Notes: generated from the letters alone by a model not told the origin. Counted from the stretch's first letter, positions 24,172-31,904 are shown. The stretch is DNA of 64,000 nt from Shinella sumterensis (GCF_004514425.2 NZ_MYFN02000004.1:248001-312000); one strand, 5' to 3'. Numbers and translations: made by a program.

Positions 24172-25403
24172 CTGACGAACAGATCGCCGAAGCCGTTGCC
24201 GCCATGCATGCGCACGGCAGCCAGTCTGCTGCGGCCGCCGCGCTCGGCCTTGCGCGCTCCAGCTTCCAGAACCGCCTCAGACGGGCGGCGGAGCGGGGGT
24301 TACTTGGCACCAAGCCGGTGTTGCCGGGATTCCGCATCGTGAAGGTGAGCAACGGCCCGCACGGCGACTATGTGCAGCAGAAGCCGGATGTCGGCCCGGA
24401 ATTCGAGGTGCCAGCAGGACATACCGTCAAGGGCGTATCGGCGCTTGTTGATGCGGAAGGCCGGACGATTCAGCGGTGGGTGAAGACCCGCAACGAATAT
24501 GCGCCGCAGGATATAGCCGAAATCCTGAAGGAGGCGTTCAAGGATGTTGAGCCTGCGCGCCCGACGATGGCGCCATCCATGGCGTGCCAGGATCTGCTCA
24601 CGCTCACGCCGCTGGCTGACTGGCACATAGGCCTATTCGCGTGGCATCGCGAGGCCGACACGAACTGGGACCTCAAACTGGCCGAAGACACGATCGGTCG
24701 TGGCGTCGAAGACCTTATCAGCCGCACACCGCGGAGCGCTCATGCTATCGTGCTGGGTGGCGGGGACCTTTTGCATAGCGATACGAACGAGAACAAGACG
24801 GCGCGGTCGGGCAACGCCCTGCAGGTCGATGGGCGGTATCAGAAGGTGCTGATGACGGCCTGCCGACTGGTCGTTCGCACGATCGACGCCAATCTCCGCC
24901 GGCACGGCCACGTCACGGTGCGCATCCTGCCGGGCAACCACGACGAACACGCCTCGGTCGCGGTCGCCTATTTCCTACTGGCCTGGTATCGCAACGAGCC
25001 TCGCGTGACGGTCGACGTCGACCCGTCGCTGTTCTTCTGGTTTCGGTTCGGCAAGGTGCTGCTTGGCGCCACACACGGGCACACCGTCAAGCTGAAGGAT
25101 ATGGCCAGCATCATGGCGCACCGCCGGGCGGAGGACTGGGGCGCTACCCGTCACCGTTTCGTGCACGGATTCCATATCCACCACTCCAGCAAGTTCGCGA
25201 CAGAAGGCAATGGCGTGATTTCTGAATCGCACCAGACGCCGACGCCCCAGGATGCGTGGCATTTCGGAGCGGGCTTCCTATCGGGGCGGTCGATGCAGTC
25301 GATCTCGTACCATCGCGAGTTCGGCGAGGTGTCGCGTGTCCGGGTGGCCATGATGGATGCGGCCAACGACAACGTGCCGGCAGAACAGAGGAGTGTGGCT
25401 TGA
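24153..25403 (+). CDS. HTH domain fused to calcineurin-like metallophosphoesterase
   Basis: 416 residues. Residues about 5-50 form a helix-turn-helix (QSAAAAALGLARSSFQNRLR). From about 150 the metallophosphoesterase motifs follow in order: LADWHIG (154-160), GGDLLHSD (203-210), GNHDEH (261-266), THGH (307-310) and GFHIHHS (339-345). The metal-binding Asp, Asn and His residues are all present, so it should be an active phosphoesterase, perhaps a nuclease. Such HTH-phosphoesterase fusions occur in phages, but the substrate is unknown. It is the largest enzyme in the distal operon. Confidence 0.82.
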   Translation: MPQPILTDEQIAEAVAAMHAHGSQSAAAAALGLARSSFQNRLRRAAERGLLGTKPVLPGFRIVKVSNGPHGDYVQQKPDVGPEFEVPAGHTVKGVSALVDAEGRTIQRWVKTRNEYAPQDIAEILKEAFKDVEPARPTMAPSMACQDLLTLTPLADWHIGLFAWHREADTNWDLKLAEDTIGRGVEDLISRTPRSAHAIVLGGGDLLHSDTNENKTARSGNALQVDGRYQKVLMTACRLVVRTIDANLRRHGHVTVRILPGNHDEHASVAVAYFLLAWYRNEPRVTVDVDPSLFFWFRFGKVLLGATHGHTVKLKDMASIMAHRRAEDWGATRHRFVHGFHIHHSSKFATEGNGVISESHQTPTPQDAWHFGAGFLSGRSMQSISYHREFGEVSRVRVAMMDAANDNVPAEQRSVA

Positions 25404-25687
25404 GCTCCTTGATCATATTGTTGGTGACGCCCTTCGCGGCCATAGGCGTTGGCGTAGTCACGCTTCTAACCTGCCTCATGTTCGGAGAGATAGTCAGGGC
25501 GATCCGTCAAGGTCATAGGGTGTCCACGGTAGCGGCGCGTGTGTTCGAGCGCCGCCGCAAACCAACGTGGCGCGAATGGTATTACGCCTTCCGGCGCGAG
25601 TTTTTTAACGGATACTCCACGTTGCGGATAGGCTGGATAGAAATCCCGCATGATCCTAACGAGCGGCTGCGATCAAGCCGACGCTAA
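25400..25687 (+). CDS. Small membrane protein
   Basis: 95 residues from a TTG start overlapping the previous stop, with AGGAG about 8 bases upstream. The first 30 residues are hydrophobic (LIILLVTPFAAIGVGVVTLL), followed by a strongly basic cytoplasmic-type tail (ARVFERRRKPTWREWYYAFR). No family recognised. The coupled chain breaks after it: 52 bases of A/C-rich leader precede the next gene. Confidence 0.5.
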   Translation: MSSLIILLVTPFAAIGVGVVTLLTCLMFGEIVRAIRQGHRVSTVAARVFERRRKPTWREWYYAFRREFFNGYSTLRIGWIEIPHDPNERLRSSRR

Positions 25688-25739
25688 CCACCACCCTGCC
25701 GGCCACCAACCGGCAGGACTACCACAAGAGGAGACTTAG

Positions 25740-25880
25740 ATGGATGGCTTTCAAGGCCAAGTAGACGAATGGATGGTCAAGTGCTTCAGCCGAGAAATTG
25801 CGGACGACGTTGCCGGTGGACCCGTGGGTACCATTGAGATCAAGGGTCCGCATATCGAAGACATCCGGAGGGCCGCGTGA
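25740..25880 (+). CDS. 46-residue protein, possibly truncated phage gene
   Basis: The start MDGFQGQVDEWMVKCFSREI resembles the N-terminus of longer phage proteins of the form FQ..V..WM..CFG.EIA.D, after which the sequence diverges (ADDVAGGPVGTIEIKG). It may be a remnant or a natural short variant. GAGGAG precedes ATG 25740 and the stop overlaps the next start, so translation is likely. Confidence 0.5.
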   Translation: MDGFQGQVDEWMVKCFSREIADDVAGGPVGTIEIKGPHIEDIRRAA

Positions 25881-26545
25881 TGTACGCATTCAAGAACGAA
25901 TCCCCTGTCCCCGTCGAACTCACCACCACCGCCTTCGGCTCGCTCGAGAAGTATCGGCCGGCGAATGATAATGTGCCAGCAACGCATGTGGCGGCTGGCA
26001 TGAGCGTGGACTCGGCCGGCAACATGCGGCCGATGCTTCCACAGCCTGAATTCGACGGCGGCATCTACGTCGGGCTGCGGCGTCCGGCGTCCACGGACAG
26101 CAGACAGTTCTACGGCGACAATCCCCACATGGAGATGACGCCGGAGGAGCGCCTGCCGCAAGGCCTTGCTCTTCTCGCTGACCAGTCAGGCTACGTCTAC
26201 CTCGGCTCGCCCTACAGTAAGTACGAGGCCGGCCACGATGCTGCGGCCCGCGTTGTCGCGGATGCTGCCGCGCGGCTCATGCGGTTCGGAATGGTCGTCT
26301 ACAGTCCGATCGCGCACGGCCATGCCATTACGCTGGCGGGCGACCTGCCGCTGACGTGGGACTTCTGGAAGCGCCAGTGCCAGCCTTTGGTGGATGGCGC
26401 GGCCGGTATGATCGTTCTGACGATGGCTGGCTGGCAGGAGTCGGTTGGGCTGCAGTACGAGATCGAGGAGTTCGTGCGGGCTGGCAAGCCGATCCTTCAT
26501 GTATCGCCGCGGTGGCTAGCTGAGAACAAGGTGGGGAGGGTGTGA
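25880..26545 (+). CDS. DUF1937 family protein (nucleoside deoxyribosyltransferase-like)
   Basis: 221 residues. Residues from about 111 to the end match DUF1937, related to nucleoside 2-deoxyribosyltransferases: YVYLGSPYSKYEAGHDAA, MVVYSPIAHGHAITLAGD, then GMIVLTMAGWQESVGLQYEI. The first 100 residues are low complexity and contain PANDNVPA. A nucleotide-related role fits the dNMP-kinase-like gene 2.3 kb downstream. ATG 25880 overlaps the previous stop. Confidence 0.75.
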   Translation: MYAFKNESPVPVELTTTAFGSLEKYRPANDNVPATHVAAGMSVDSAGNMRPMLPQPEFDGGIYVGLRRPASTDSRQFYGDNPHMEMTPEERLPQGLALLADQSGYVYLGSPYSKYEAGHDAAARVVADAAARLMRFGMVVYSPIAHGHAITLAGDLPLTWDFWKRQCQPLVDGAAGMIVLTMAGWQESVGLQYEIEEFVRAGKPILHVSPRWLAENKVGRV

Positions 26546-26769
26546 TGCGTTGGTTCAAGAGAAAGACCTATCCATATGAGGTGGTCGTGCATCTGGATGG
26601 ACGCCATCCGTACCTCGACGGGCATGAGCTAGACACGGAGACGCGGGATGTAACGCTCACCGTTCCGGCTAAGGATTGGAACGACGCTGCGGAACGGGCG
26701 CTGGAGGCTAGCTTGCCTCTGCGTGCGTGGAGCTACTCAGTCACCTCTGTTCGGAGGACGCGAACATGA
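26545..26769 (+). CDS. Hypothetical phage protein
   Basis: 74 residues (MRWFKRKTYPYEVVVHLDGR start, then ETRDVTLTVPAKDWNDAAER). Beta-alpha pattern. The ATG shares a base with the previous stop and the end overlaps the next start. No family recognised. Confidence 0.52.
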   Translation: MRWFKRKTYPYEVVVHLDGRHPYLDGHELDTETRDVTLTVPAKDWNDAAERALEASLPLRAWSYSVTSVRRTRT

Positions 26770-26942
26770 CCTATCACCGCGAAACTCTCACCGGCCGTAG
26801 CCGTCATCGCGCCGACGAGGCGGGCCGGCTCATTCTTCAGGTTGAGGTCGATCGCCACAGCAATGCGCCAACGCTTCGGCATTGGCGGGACGCCAAGGCG
26901 GAAGACTTGACCGTCAAGAACAACATTTCGGAGGCCGCATGA
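26766..26942 (+). CDS. Hypothetical phage protein
   Basis: 58 residues (MTYHRETLTGRSRHRADEAG start), with a short beta-rich middle (RLILQVEVDRH) and the segment LRHWRDAKAEDL. This looks like a short protein that follows a phage pattern of the form LQVE....Y....W.DA...D. ATGA overlap on both sides. Function unknown. Confidence 0.52.
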   Translation: MTYHRETLTGRSRHRADEAGRLILQVEVDRHSNAPTLRHWRDAKAEDLTVKNNISEAA

Positions 26943-27139
26943 CCTTCCCCACCATTGAAGCTTCCGGCACCTTCACTCCAGCACCTGGGTTTTGGGATGT
27001 CGTGAAGGATATAGCTGACCGCCAGCAAAGAGCAGCAGACGAAGACGGCGGCATGCATACGGTCGGCGTCGAGATGCTGGTCGGTTATGAGGAAGGCCAG
27101 TTTACTGTCGATGATCTGATGATGGAGGTGCGAACATGA
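26939..27139 (+). CDS. Hypothetical phage protein
   Basis: 66 residues, acidic, with no membrane segment (TFTPAPGFWDVVKDIADRQQ). Overlaps both neighbours by four bases, with GGAGG close before ATG 26939. No family recognised. Confidence 0.5.
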   Translation: MTFPTIEASGTFTPAPGFWDVVKDIADRQQRAADEDGGMHTVGVEMLVGYEEGQFTVDDLMMEVRT

Positions 27140-27264
27140 CCGGACTCGGACTCGGCATTGCTGCCGCAGCAGCAATTTATGCGGCCTACAACACCAAGAG
27201 TAGCAATCGCGCTATCGCCTTTGTCGTTCTCGCCTTCTTTGCAATCGTGGGGGCTTCACAATGA
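27136..27264 (+). CDS. 42-residue membrane protein
   Basis: Two short hydrophobic stretches (GLGLGIAAAAAIYAAY and AIAFVVLAFFAIVGA) separated by a polar turn (NTKSSNR). It fits exactly between neighbours through ATGA overlaps. Too short for a six-frame scan to report; composition and coupling are the evidence. Confidence 0.52.
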   Translation: MTGLGLGIAAAAAIYAAYNTKSSNRAIAFVVLAFFAIVGASQ

Positions 27265-27626
27265 CCTACCAGTTCTACGTCGGCCAGCAGGTCGTTTGCG
27301 TGGATGACCAGGTGCCGCTGGAAGGCGGAGCTTCGGTCAAGGACGTTAATCTGACCGAAGGCGATATCTTCACCATCAGATGGGTCGGCATGGCCAGTCA
27401 CTACGTCTTCGGCGATTATCTGGGCGTGAAGCTTGAAGGCATCGACAGCAAGTTCGGCGAGGCATGGGGCATTCTCGACGCACCGTATGCCGCTCGCCGG
27501 TTCCGGCCGCTCGTCAAGGACAGGCTTGGCGGTCTGCGGGCGCTACTTGTGCCCGGCCAACCGCTGGCGCCCAGCGTGGATGAGCCTAAGCGGCGCGAAA
27601 AGGTGAAGGAAGAGGAGACGGTTTGA
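27261..27626 (+). CDS. Hypothetical protein with SH3-like N-terminus
   Basis: 121 residues. The pattern YVGQQVVCVDDQVPLEG, then LTEGDIFTIRWVG and RRFRPLVKD is one I associate with a common rhizobial phage family of unknown function, likely an SH3-like barrel. The C-terminus is highly charged (KRREKVKEEETV). Coupled to both neighbours. Confidence 0.6.
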   Translation: MTYQFYVGQQVVCVDDQVPLEGGASVKDVNLTEGDIFTIRWVGMASHYVFGDYLGVKLEGIDSKFGEAWGILDAPYAARRFRPLVKDRLGGLRALLVPGQPLAPSVDEPKRREKVKEEETV

Positions 27627-27823
27627 TGGACCTAAACCTGCACGCGGACCAGAGCACAAGAATCCGGCAGGCTGCTGATTACGCTTCGGGCCTCGCCGAC
27701 AACCTGCGGAAGCTAAACAGCGGCCCGGTATTCGACCACGATCGTGAAAAGCTAGTTGAGGGCGTGAACATCTGGTTCGACCGGCTCGCCGAACTGCTTG
27801 GGAAAAAAGGAGAGGCAGCATGA
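27626..27823 (+). CDS. Hypothetical helical phage protein
   Basis: 65 residues, almost all helical (IRQAADYASGLADNLRKLNS, then LVEGVNIWFDRLAELLGKKG). GAGGAG precedes it by about 8 bases. ATG 26 is preferred to TTG 27623. Function unknown. Confidence 0.5.
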   Translation: MDLNLHADQSTRIRQAADYASGLADNLRKLNSGPVFDHDREKLVEGVNIWFDRLAELLGKKGEAA

Positions 27824-27936
27824 CCAAGGAACAGGAACAGGCCATTGCTGCGGCAGTGCGCGCAGCAATCGAGGAGATGGGCGTGGCGGTGTTCAAGAAG
27901 ACGTCGTTCTTCATGTCGGCAAGGAGGGGCGCATGA
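27820..27936 (+). CDS. 38-residue hypothetical protein
   Basis: A short frame (MTKEQEQAIAAAVRAAIEEM, then GVAVFKKTSFFMSARRGA), helical and basic at its end. It overlaps the previous stop and the next start by four bases each; that exact fit is the main support. AGGAG lies before it. Confidence 0.5.
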   Translation: MTKEQEQAIAAAVRAAIEEMGVAVFKKTSFFMSARRGA

Positions 27937-28199
27937 CTGTTCAACAAAAAGAAGAATCGTTGAGCATGATTGAGCGGGTGGCGAGGGCTATAGTCGAGAC
28001 CCCGCCGGAGGAAAGGCAGGAATCTACTCCAGACGGCTGGCGCATCATCCGAAACTTTGAGCGCACCGCCCGCGCCGCCATTGAGGCGATGCGGGAGCCG
28101 ACGGAGGGGATGCAGCACGTAGGGCTTGAGTTCGACTACCACAACGTCGAATCTCTCTGGCAAGCCATGATCAACGCCGCACTGGAGGAAAAACCATGA
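27933..28199 (+). CDS. Hypothetical phage protein
   Basis: 88 residues. The pattern MIERVARAIVETPP, RAAIEAMREPTEGM and WQAMINAAL is a familiar one in phages of this group, with no known function. GGAGG precedes ATG 27933. Coupled to the previous gene and to the kinase-like gene. Confidence 0.6.
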   Translation: MTVQQKEESLSMIERVARAIVETPPEERQESTPDGWRIIRNFERTARAAIEAMREPTEGMQHVGLEFDYHNVESLWQAMINAALEEKP

Positions 28200-28915
28200 C
28201 TCACGAACCGCAACTTGCCGCCCTCGGTGCGGCGATCGGGAAGTATGAGCGGTTAAGCCATGAACCAGTAGAGCGGCTGCGTGAGCCGTCAGCGGGCCGG
28301 TTTTCATACCTGAACAGCGCCGAGATGGTGGTTGCCAACGACAACCATCGCCCGCTACTTCTCGGCATTACTGGAAAGCGTAATGTCGGCAAGTCCACCG
28401 TCGCCACACTGCTTGAAGAGCGCTATGGGTTCGCCCGCGCGCATGCCTTCGACGGCGGCAAGGAGGCGGCCCTATATTACTTCGCACACGTCACTGGAGA
28501 CATCATACTTGCCGAGCGCATGGTTTACGGCGAGTTGAAGGACGTGCCGTCTTCTCATCTGCCTGGCAACGTGGCCCCGCGATTCTTCTTAGAGAAGTTC
28601 GGTCACTTTATGGGTGTGACGATGGGAGTAGAATGGACACTCGCCATGGAGATTGCCCGCATTCGTCGGGAGTCGCCGCGAGCACCGATCGTCGTGGAGA
28701 GCCTTGTGTATGAAGCGCCGTGGTTTAAGGCGCAGGGCGGAGTTGTCTTGCGGCTGGAACGGCCTGACTTCGAAGGACCGGAAGGCATAGAGAGTGACAG
28801 CGTGCAGGCGCTTGTTGAGGCAGATCATACGATTATCGCGGCAACGGTGCAGGATCTGGAGCGCGAAACGGAATGGCTTCTGTACGGGCTAGAAGCCATC
28901 AGGAGGGCAGCGTGA
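28196..28915 (+). CDS. P-loop protein, deoxynucleoside monophosphate kinase-like
   Basis: 239 residues. After a polar 50-residue start there is a Walker A loop (GKRNVGKS, 60-67) in LLLGITGKRNVGKSTVATLL, an acidic lid-type region, and PIVVESLVYEAPWFKAQGG near 165-183, as in phage dNMP kinases (T4 gp1 type). It would phosphorylate dNMPs or hydroxymethylated nucleotides to feed DNA synthesis; the actual base is not visible. ATGA overlaps at both ends. Confidence 0.7.
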   Translation: MTHEPQLAALGAAIGKYERLSHEPVERLREPSAGRFSYLNSAEMVVANDNHRPLLLGITGKRNVGKSTVATLLEERYGFARAHAFDGGKEAALYYFAHVTGDIILAERMVYGELKDVPSSHLPGNVAPRFFLEKFGHFMGVTMGVEWTLAMEIARIRRESPRAPIVVESLVYEAPWFKAQGGVVLRLERPDFEGPEGIESDSVQALVEADHTIIAATVQDLERETEWLLYGLEAIRRAA

Positions 28916-29067
28916 GGCACTATCTAACCTGCCGGCCCGATGGGACAGTGCACACGGTATGGGGCTGGATGTCCGATGCTGTGTCGTCTTGCATCCGCAA
29001 CGGCACGGGAGGATGGTTCGTTATGTGCAGGAAGTCTGGGCGCATCGTTTATAGGAGGGCGACGTGA
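28912..29067 (+). CDS. 51-residue hypothetical protein
   Basis: GTG start overlapping the kinase stop, with AGGAGGG upstream. The product begins RHYLTCRPDGTVHTVWGWMS and is Trp/Cys-rich, with a basic end. Function unknown; the coupling and ribosome site are the support. Confidence 0.5.
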   Translation: MRHYLTCRPDGTVHTVWGWMSDAVSSCIRNGTGGWFVMCRKSGRIVYRRAT

Positions 29068-29303
29068 GCAACATGCCGGAAGATGTCGTGACTGCCGCAT
29101 GCGAGGTGCATGAGCAACTGCAGAAGATAGGCGATATTCCAATGGACACAACGGACGATGCGCCGGCCGTTCACCTCATCGCCGCCGCCATCCTCGCAGA
29201 GCGCCAGCGCTGCTCTGACGTGGCACGGCACCTAAACGGATGGGGGCCTGTCGGCGGGCATCGCGTGGCAGAGCACATCGCGCAAACTATCCTCAATCCA
29301 TAA
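29064..29303 (+). CDS. Hypothetical phage protein
   Basis: 79 residues from GTG 29064, with AGGAGGG a few bases upstream. The middle (APAVHLIAAAILAERQRCSD) resembles short phage proteins with an I..AI..ER..C motif. It is the last gene before a 42-base leader and the excisionase. Function unknown. Confidence 0.55.
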   Translation: MSNMPEDVVTAACEVHEQLQKIGDIPMDTTDDAPAVHLIAAAILAERQRCSDVARHLNGWGPVGGHRVAEHIAQTILNP

Positions 29304-29345
29304 CCACCCAACCCCGCCCGTCAAACGGCCGCAAAGAGGAGAGCA

Positions 29346-29669
29346 ATGCACCACGATAACGACAATATACCGGCTATCGACCGGCTCCTGACGCCAGAGG
29401 CCATCGCTGAGAGGATCACCGCTGCGAGTGGTGTTAGTATGTCGGCGCGCACCGTCTGGGAGAAAGCCAGGCGGGTGGGCGTCTCAAGAAAGATAGGAAG
29501 AGCGATGCTCATCTCCATCGACGACATACCGGAACTGCTTAAAGAGGAAAAAGCCAAATGGCGAAGTTATTCAAACGAGGGAAGGTCTACTACTTCGGCG
29601 TCAGTCGCCCCGACGGATACCACCGAGAAAGCACTGGCCTTGCTTCGAAAAAGGAAGCTCAAGCGCTAG
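29346..29669 (+). CDS. Excisionase-like helix-turn-helix protein
   Basis: 107 residues. LLTPEAIAERITAASGVSMS then TVWEKARRVGVSRKIGRAML form a small winged or AlpA-type helix-turn-helix, the usual fold of phage excisionases, which set the direction of the integrase reaction. GAGGAGAG precedes it. Its last 112 bases overlap the integrase gene in another frame, so the two are tied together in expression. Naming it excisionase rests on position and size. Confidence 0.65.
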   Translation: MHHDNDNIPAIDRLLTPEAIAERITAASGVSMSARTVWEKARRVGVSRKIGRAMLISIDDIPELLKEEKAKWRSYSNEGRSTTSASVAPTDTTEKALALLRKRKLKR

Positions 29670-30646
29670 CAGAGGAGAGGGCGGCTCAAATCAGGCTGGC
29701 CGATCAGCGGGGCTTTGATGAAGAGAAGACGATAGCGGACGCTGCATACGCCTATCTCGCGGCTGGGAAAGATGGTCGGTTCATCGAGCCAATCATCAAG
29801 AAGTGGGGGAAGCGCAAGCTGCGCGGGCTGAAACCGGAGTGGGTTCGCCAACACGCGAAAGACCTATACCCAGCCGCATCGCCAGCGACATTGAACAGGC
29901 AAGTCCTGACCCCCGTGCAGGCAATAGTGAATTTCGCCTACCAGGATGAGGACGGCCGGCAAATCAAGATCAAGCGATTCGCCGTCGACCCGAAGAAGAA
30001 GGAGGCCGTTGACGCTGAGTGGCACGCCAAGTTCGCCGCGAAGTCAAAATCTCCAGGCATGACGGCCATGGCCCGGTTCATGTGGGAGACGGCCGCCCGC
30101 ATCAGTGAGGCGTGCCGCGTCACGGCGAACGATGTTGACCTGGAGGCGCGGACGGTAATGCTCACCAAGACGAAGACCAAGCCTCGCCTGACGCGCATCT
30201 CTCCAGTCCTCGCAGAAATGCTTCGGCCGCTGATGGCCGTCGACCCCAAAAGGAACCGGCAGAACAAGAAGAAGGTCAACGGCCTATTCGGCTACGCAAG
30301 CCGGCACGCCGTGTACAATGGGTGGAAATCTGTGTGTGACGACGCTGGCATCGCGTATGCGCCGCCACACTCCGCTGGCCGCGTCACATTCGCCACGGAG
30401 CTTGTTGTCCGACGCGGTATAGACCCAGTTACCGCTGCACGCTTAGGTGGATGGGCCAGTCCAAAAGTGATGATGGATACGTACGCAAAGGCCGATCCGG
30501 CTCACGACGTCGTGGATGCTATCTTCGGCGAGAACGTCGAAAAAAGTGCACAAATCCTGCACACGGAAGCTACGGAAATTGAAGAGGCTGATTTTCTCAA
30601 TGAAATCAGTGACTTGCAGGCAAAATCTGCAAGCAACCGCCCTTAG
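29558..30646 (+). CDS. int: Prophage tyrosine integrase
   Basis: 362 residues of the tyrosine recombinase family. An N-terminal DNA-binding segment (MAKLFKRGKVYYFGVSRPDG) and SAM-like core precede the catalytic domain. Active-site residues: Arg181 in AARISEACR, Lys near 204-208, His271 and Arg275 in HSAGR, Trp299 in the His/Trp position (LGGWAS), and nucleophile Tyr309 in DTYAK. It catalyses insertion into the tRNA-Ser site; its TAG stop (30644-30646) lies inside the tRNA-like core, so attP directly abuts the gene. It starts inside the excisionase gene. Confidence 0.93.
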   Translation: MAKLFKRGKVYYFGVSRPDGYHRESTGLASKKEAQALAEERAAQIRLADQRGFDEEKTIADAAYAYLAAGKDGRFIEPIIKKWGKRKLRGLKPEWVRQHAKDLYPAASPATLNRQVLTPVQAIVNFAYQDEDGRQIKIKRFAVDPKKKEAVDAEWHAKFAAKSKSPGMTAMARFMWETAARISEACRVTANDVDLEARTVMLTKTKTKPRLTRISPVLAEMLRPLMAVDPKRNRQNKKKVNGLFGYASRHAVYNGWKSVCDDAGIAYAPPHSAGRVTFATELVVRRGIDPVTAARLGGWASPKVMMDTYAKADPAHDVVDAIFGENVEKSAQILHTEATEIEEADFLNEISDLQAKSASNRP

Positions 30647-30681
30647 CAGGGGAGCGCCTTCGACCACTCGGCCACCTCTCC
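30640..30681 (-). other. attachment site: 42-nt 5' part of tRNA-Ser(GCU)
   Basis: Read on the reverse strand from 30681, the sequence is tRNA-Ser: acceptor strand GGAGAGG, D arm GCCGAGTGGTCGAAGGC, anticodon stem-loop CTCCCCTGCTAAGGG with anticodon GCU. At 30640 it changes to phage sequence (the integrase C-terminus), so the 3' half is missing here. Upstream (30682-30720, reverse strand) is promoter-like (CTTGCA and CATAGT). This is the right prophage end; the 3' half should be at the left end, outside the window. Confidence 0.8.
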
Positions 30682-30872
30682 GCTCGCGATTTCACTATGC
30701 GGCATGGGTCGGGATTGCAAGGCATTTTTAGATTTTTGCGACAATATCCAGAATTTCTCGCGCCTTAGTCCGTGCGGCCGTCCTCTGCACGCGCAGCGGT
30801 CTTTTGCGCATCGTCTCCATGCGGGCCGTGTCGAGCACGGCCACGCTCTCAGGGCTTTTCAAGCCGATGATT

Positions 30873-30895
30873 CGGGAGGCACAGAATGCCTCCCG
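30873..30895 (-). terminator. Hairpin after second recombinase gene, weak terminator
   Basis: A perfect 8-bp stem (CGGGAGGC and GCCTCCCG) with a 7-base loop, 17 bases beyond the recombinase stop. There is no T run on either side, so it is at best a weak or rho-assisted terminator. Confidence 0.35.
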
Positions 30896-30911
30896 CCGTG
30901 CAAAGGCGGGC

Positions 30912-31811
30912 CTACCCCGCTTTGACGCGCGCGGCGTGTTCCAGAACGGGAACACAGACATCGAGATCGCCGGATGCCAGGTGCGCATAACGCATGGTCA
31001 TCTGCAGCGTCTGGTGCCCGAGCCATGTCTGCACGCGCCGGATATCGATCCCGCCCTGCACGAGCCGTGACGCGCAGGTGTGCCGCAGGATATGCGGCAC
31101 CACGTCCGGTTCCGCGCCGAGACCGACCTCCTGCTTGGCCTCGTTCCACGCCGCCCGGAACTTTGCCTGGACGATGTTCGTGAAAGGCCCGCGCCGCCTG
31201 CGCTCCGAAGCCTGAATGGCGGCCGCTGCCCGCTCGGTGAGGGGAACAGAGCGGCTTTTGCCGCTTTTCGTCAGCCAGAACGTCACGCGGTCCTGATTCA
31301 TATCCTGCCATCGAAGGCCGATACCCTCGCCAAGCCGCGCGCCGGTGTCGATGAGGAAGATGCAGAAGCGACCATAGAGTTCCGATTTCTCGGATATGGC
31401 GGCGAACAGCCGGTTTTCCTCTTCCGGCTCGAGAAAGCGGATGCGTCCGGCCTTCTCCTTCAGGCGCTTGAACTCCGGCAGGCTTTGGATGTCGCCCATC
31501 TTCTGGGCCTTCTTCAGAAGCTTGCTGAGCGCCGCCATCTTGCGGTTGATCGTGGCATTGCTGTTGCCGCGCTTGCGAAGCGACGACGTCAGCGTATCCA
31601 GCATCTCGTCGGTGAAGTCCGAAAACTCGACGCCGAGCAGGATCTCGTCGAGCTCGCCGACGAAGGACGTGACATTGTATTTATGCGAGCCCGGTTCCCA
31701 GAGAACGTCGACATAGCGGTCGAGCAGGGCGCGAAGCGAAGCCTGATTGGAAGCGTTCTGAAACTGATAGCTCAAGCGGTAGGGGCCGCTCATCAAGGGG
31801 TGATTTAACAT
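30912..31811 (-). CDS. Second tyrosine recombinase (chromosomal flank)
   Basis: 299 residues. Core-binding domain about 20-110, catalytic domain after that. Active-site residues are intact: Arg159 in TGARLGEG, Lys182 or 185 in TKSGKSR, His240 and Arg243 in HILRHTCASR, His266 in WLGHQ, Tyr275 in RYAHL. It resembles XerC/phage-type integrases and has a complete frame. It faces the prophage integrase across the tRNA fragment. It may belong to an older element at the same tRNA gene or be a resident recombinase. Confidence 0.85.
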   Translation of the reverse strand: MLNHPLMSGPYRLSYQFQNASNQASLRALLDRYVDVLWEPGSHKYNVTSFVGELDEILLGVEFSDFTDEMLDTLTSSLRKRGNSNATINRKMAALSKLLKKAQKMGDIQSLPEFKRLKEKAGRIRFLEPEEENRLFAAISEKSELYGRFCIFLIDTGARLGEGIGLRWQDMNQDRVTFWLTKSGKSRSVPLTERAAAAIQASERRRRGPFTNIVQAKFRAAWNEAKQEVGLGAEPDVVPHILRHTCASRLVQGGIDIRRVQTWLGHQTLQMTMRYAHLASGDLDVCVPVLEHAARVKAG

Positions 31812-31904
31812 GCTGACCTGACTGCGCCCGATGTGACGCGCATTGGTTGCATTAAATTGCTTATAAATTTCCTGCTAATTAACCCCAAAAACTAGCCGGA
31901 ACGC

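Noticed and set aside
30728-30988. Reverse frame of 86 codons between the two recombinases
   Set aside because: It overlaps the end of the recombinase gene and has no ribosome site; only its last 40 residues look protein-like (possible remnant).
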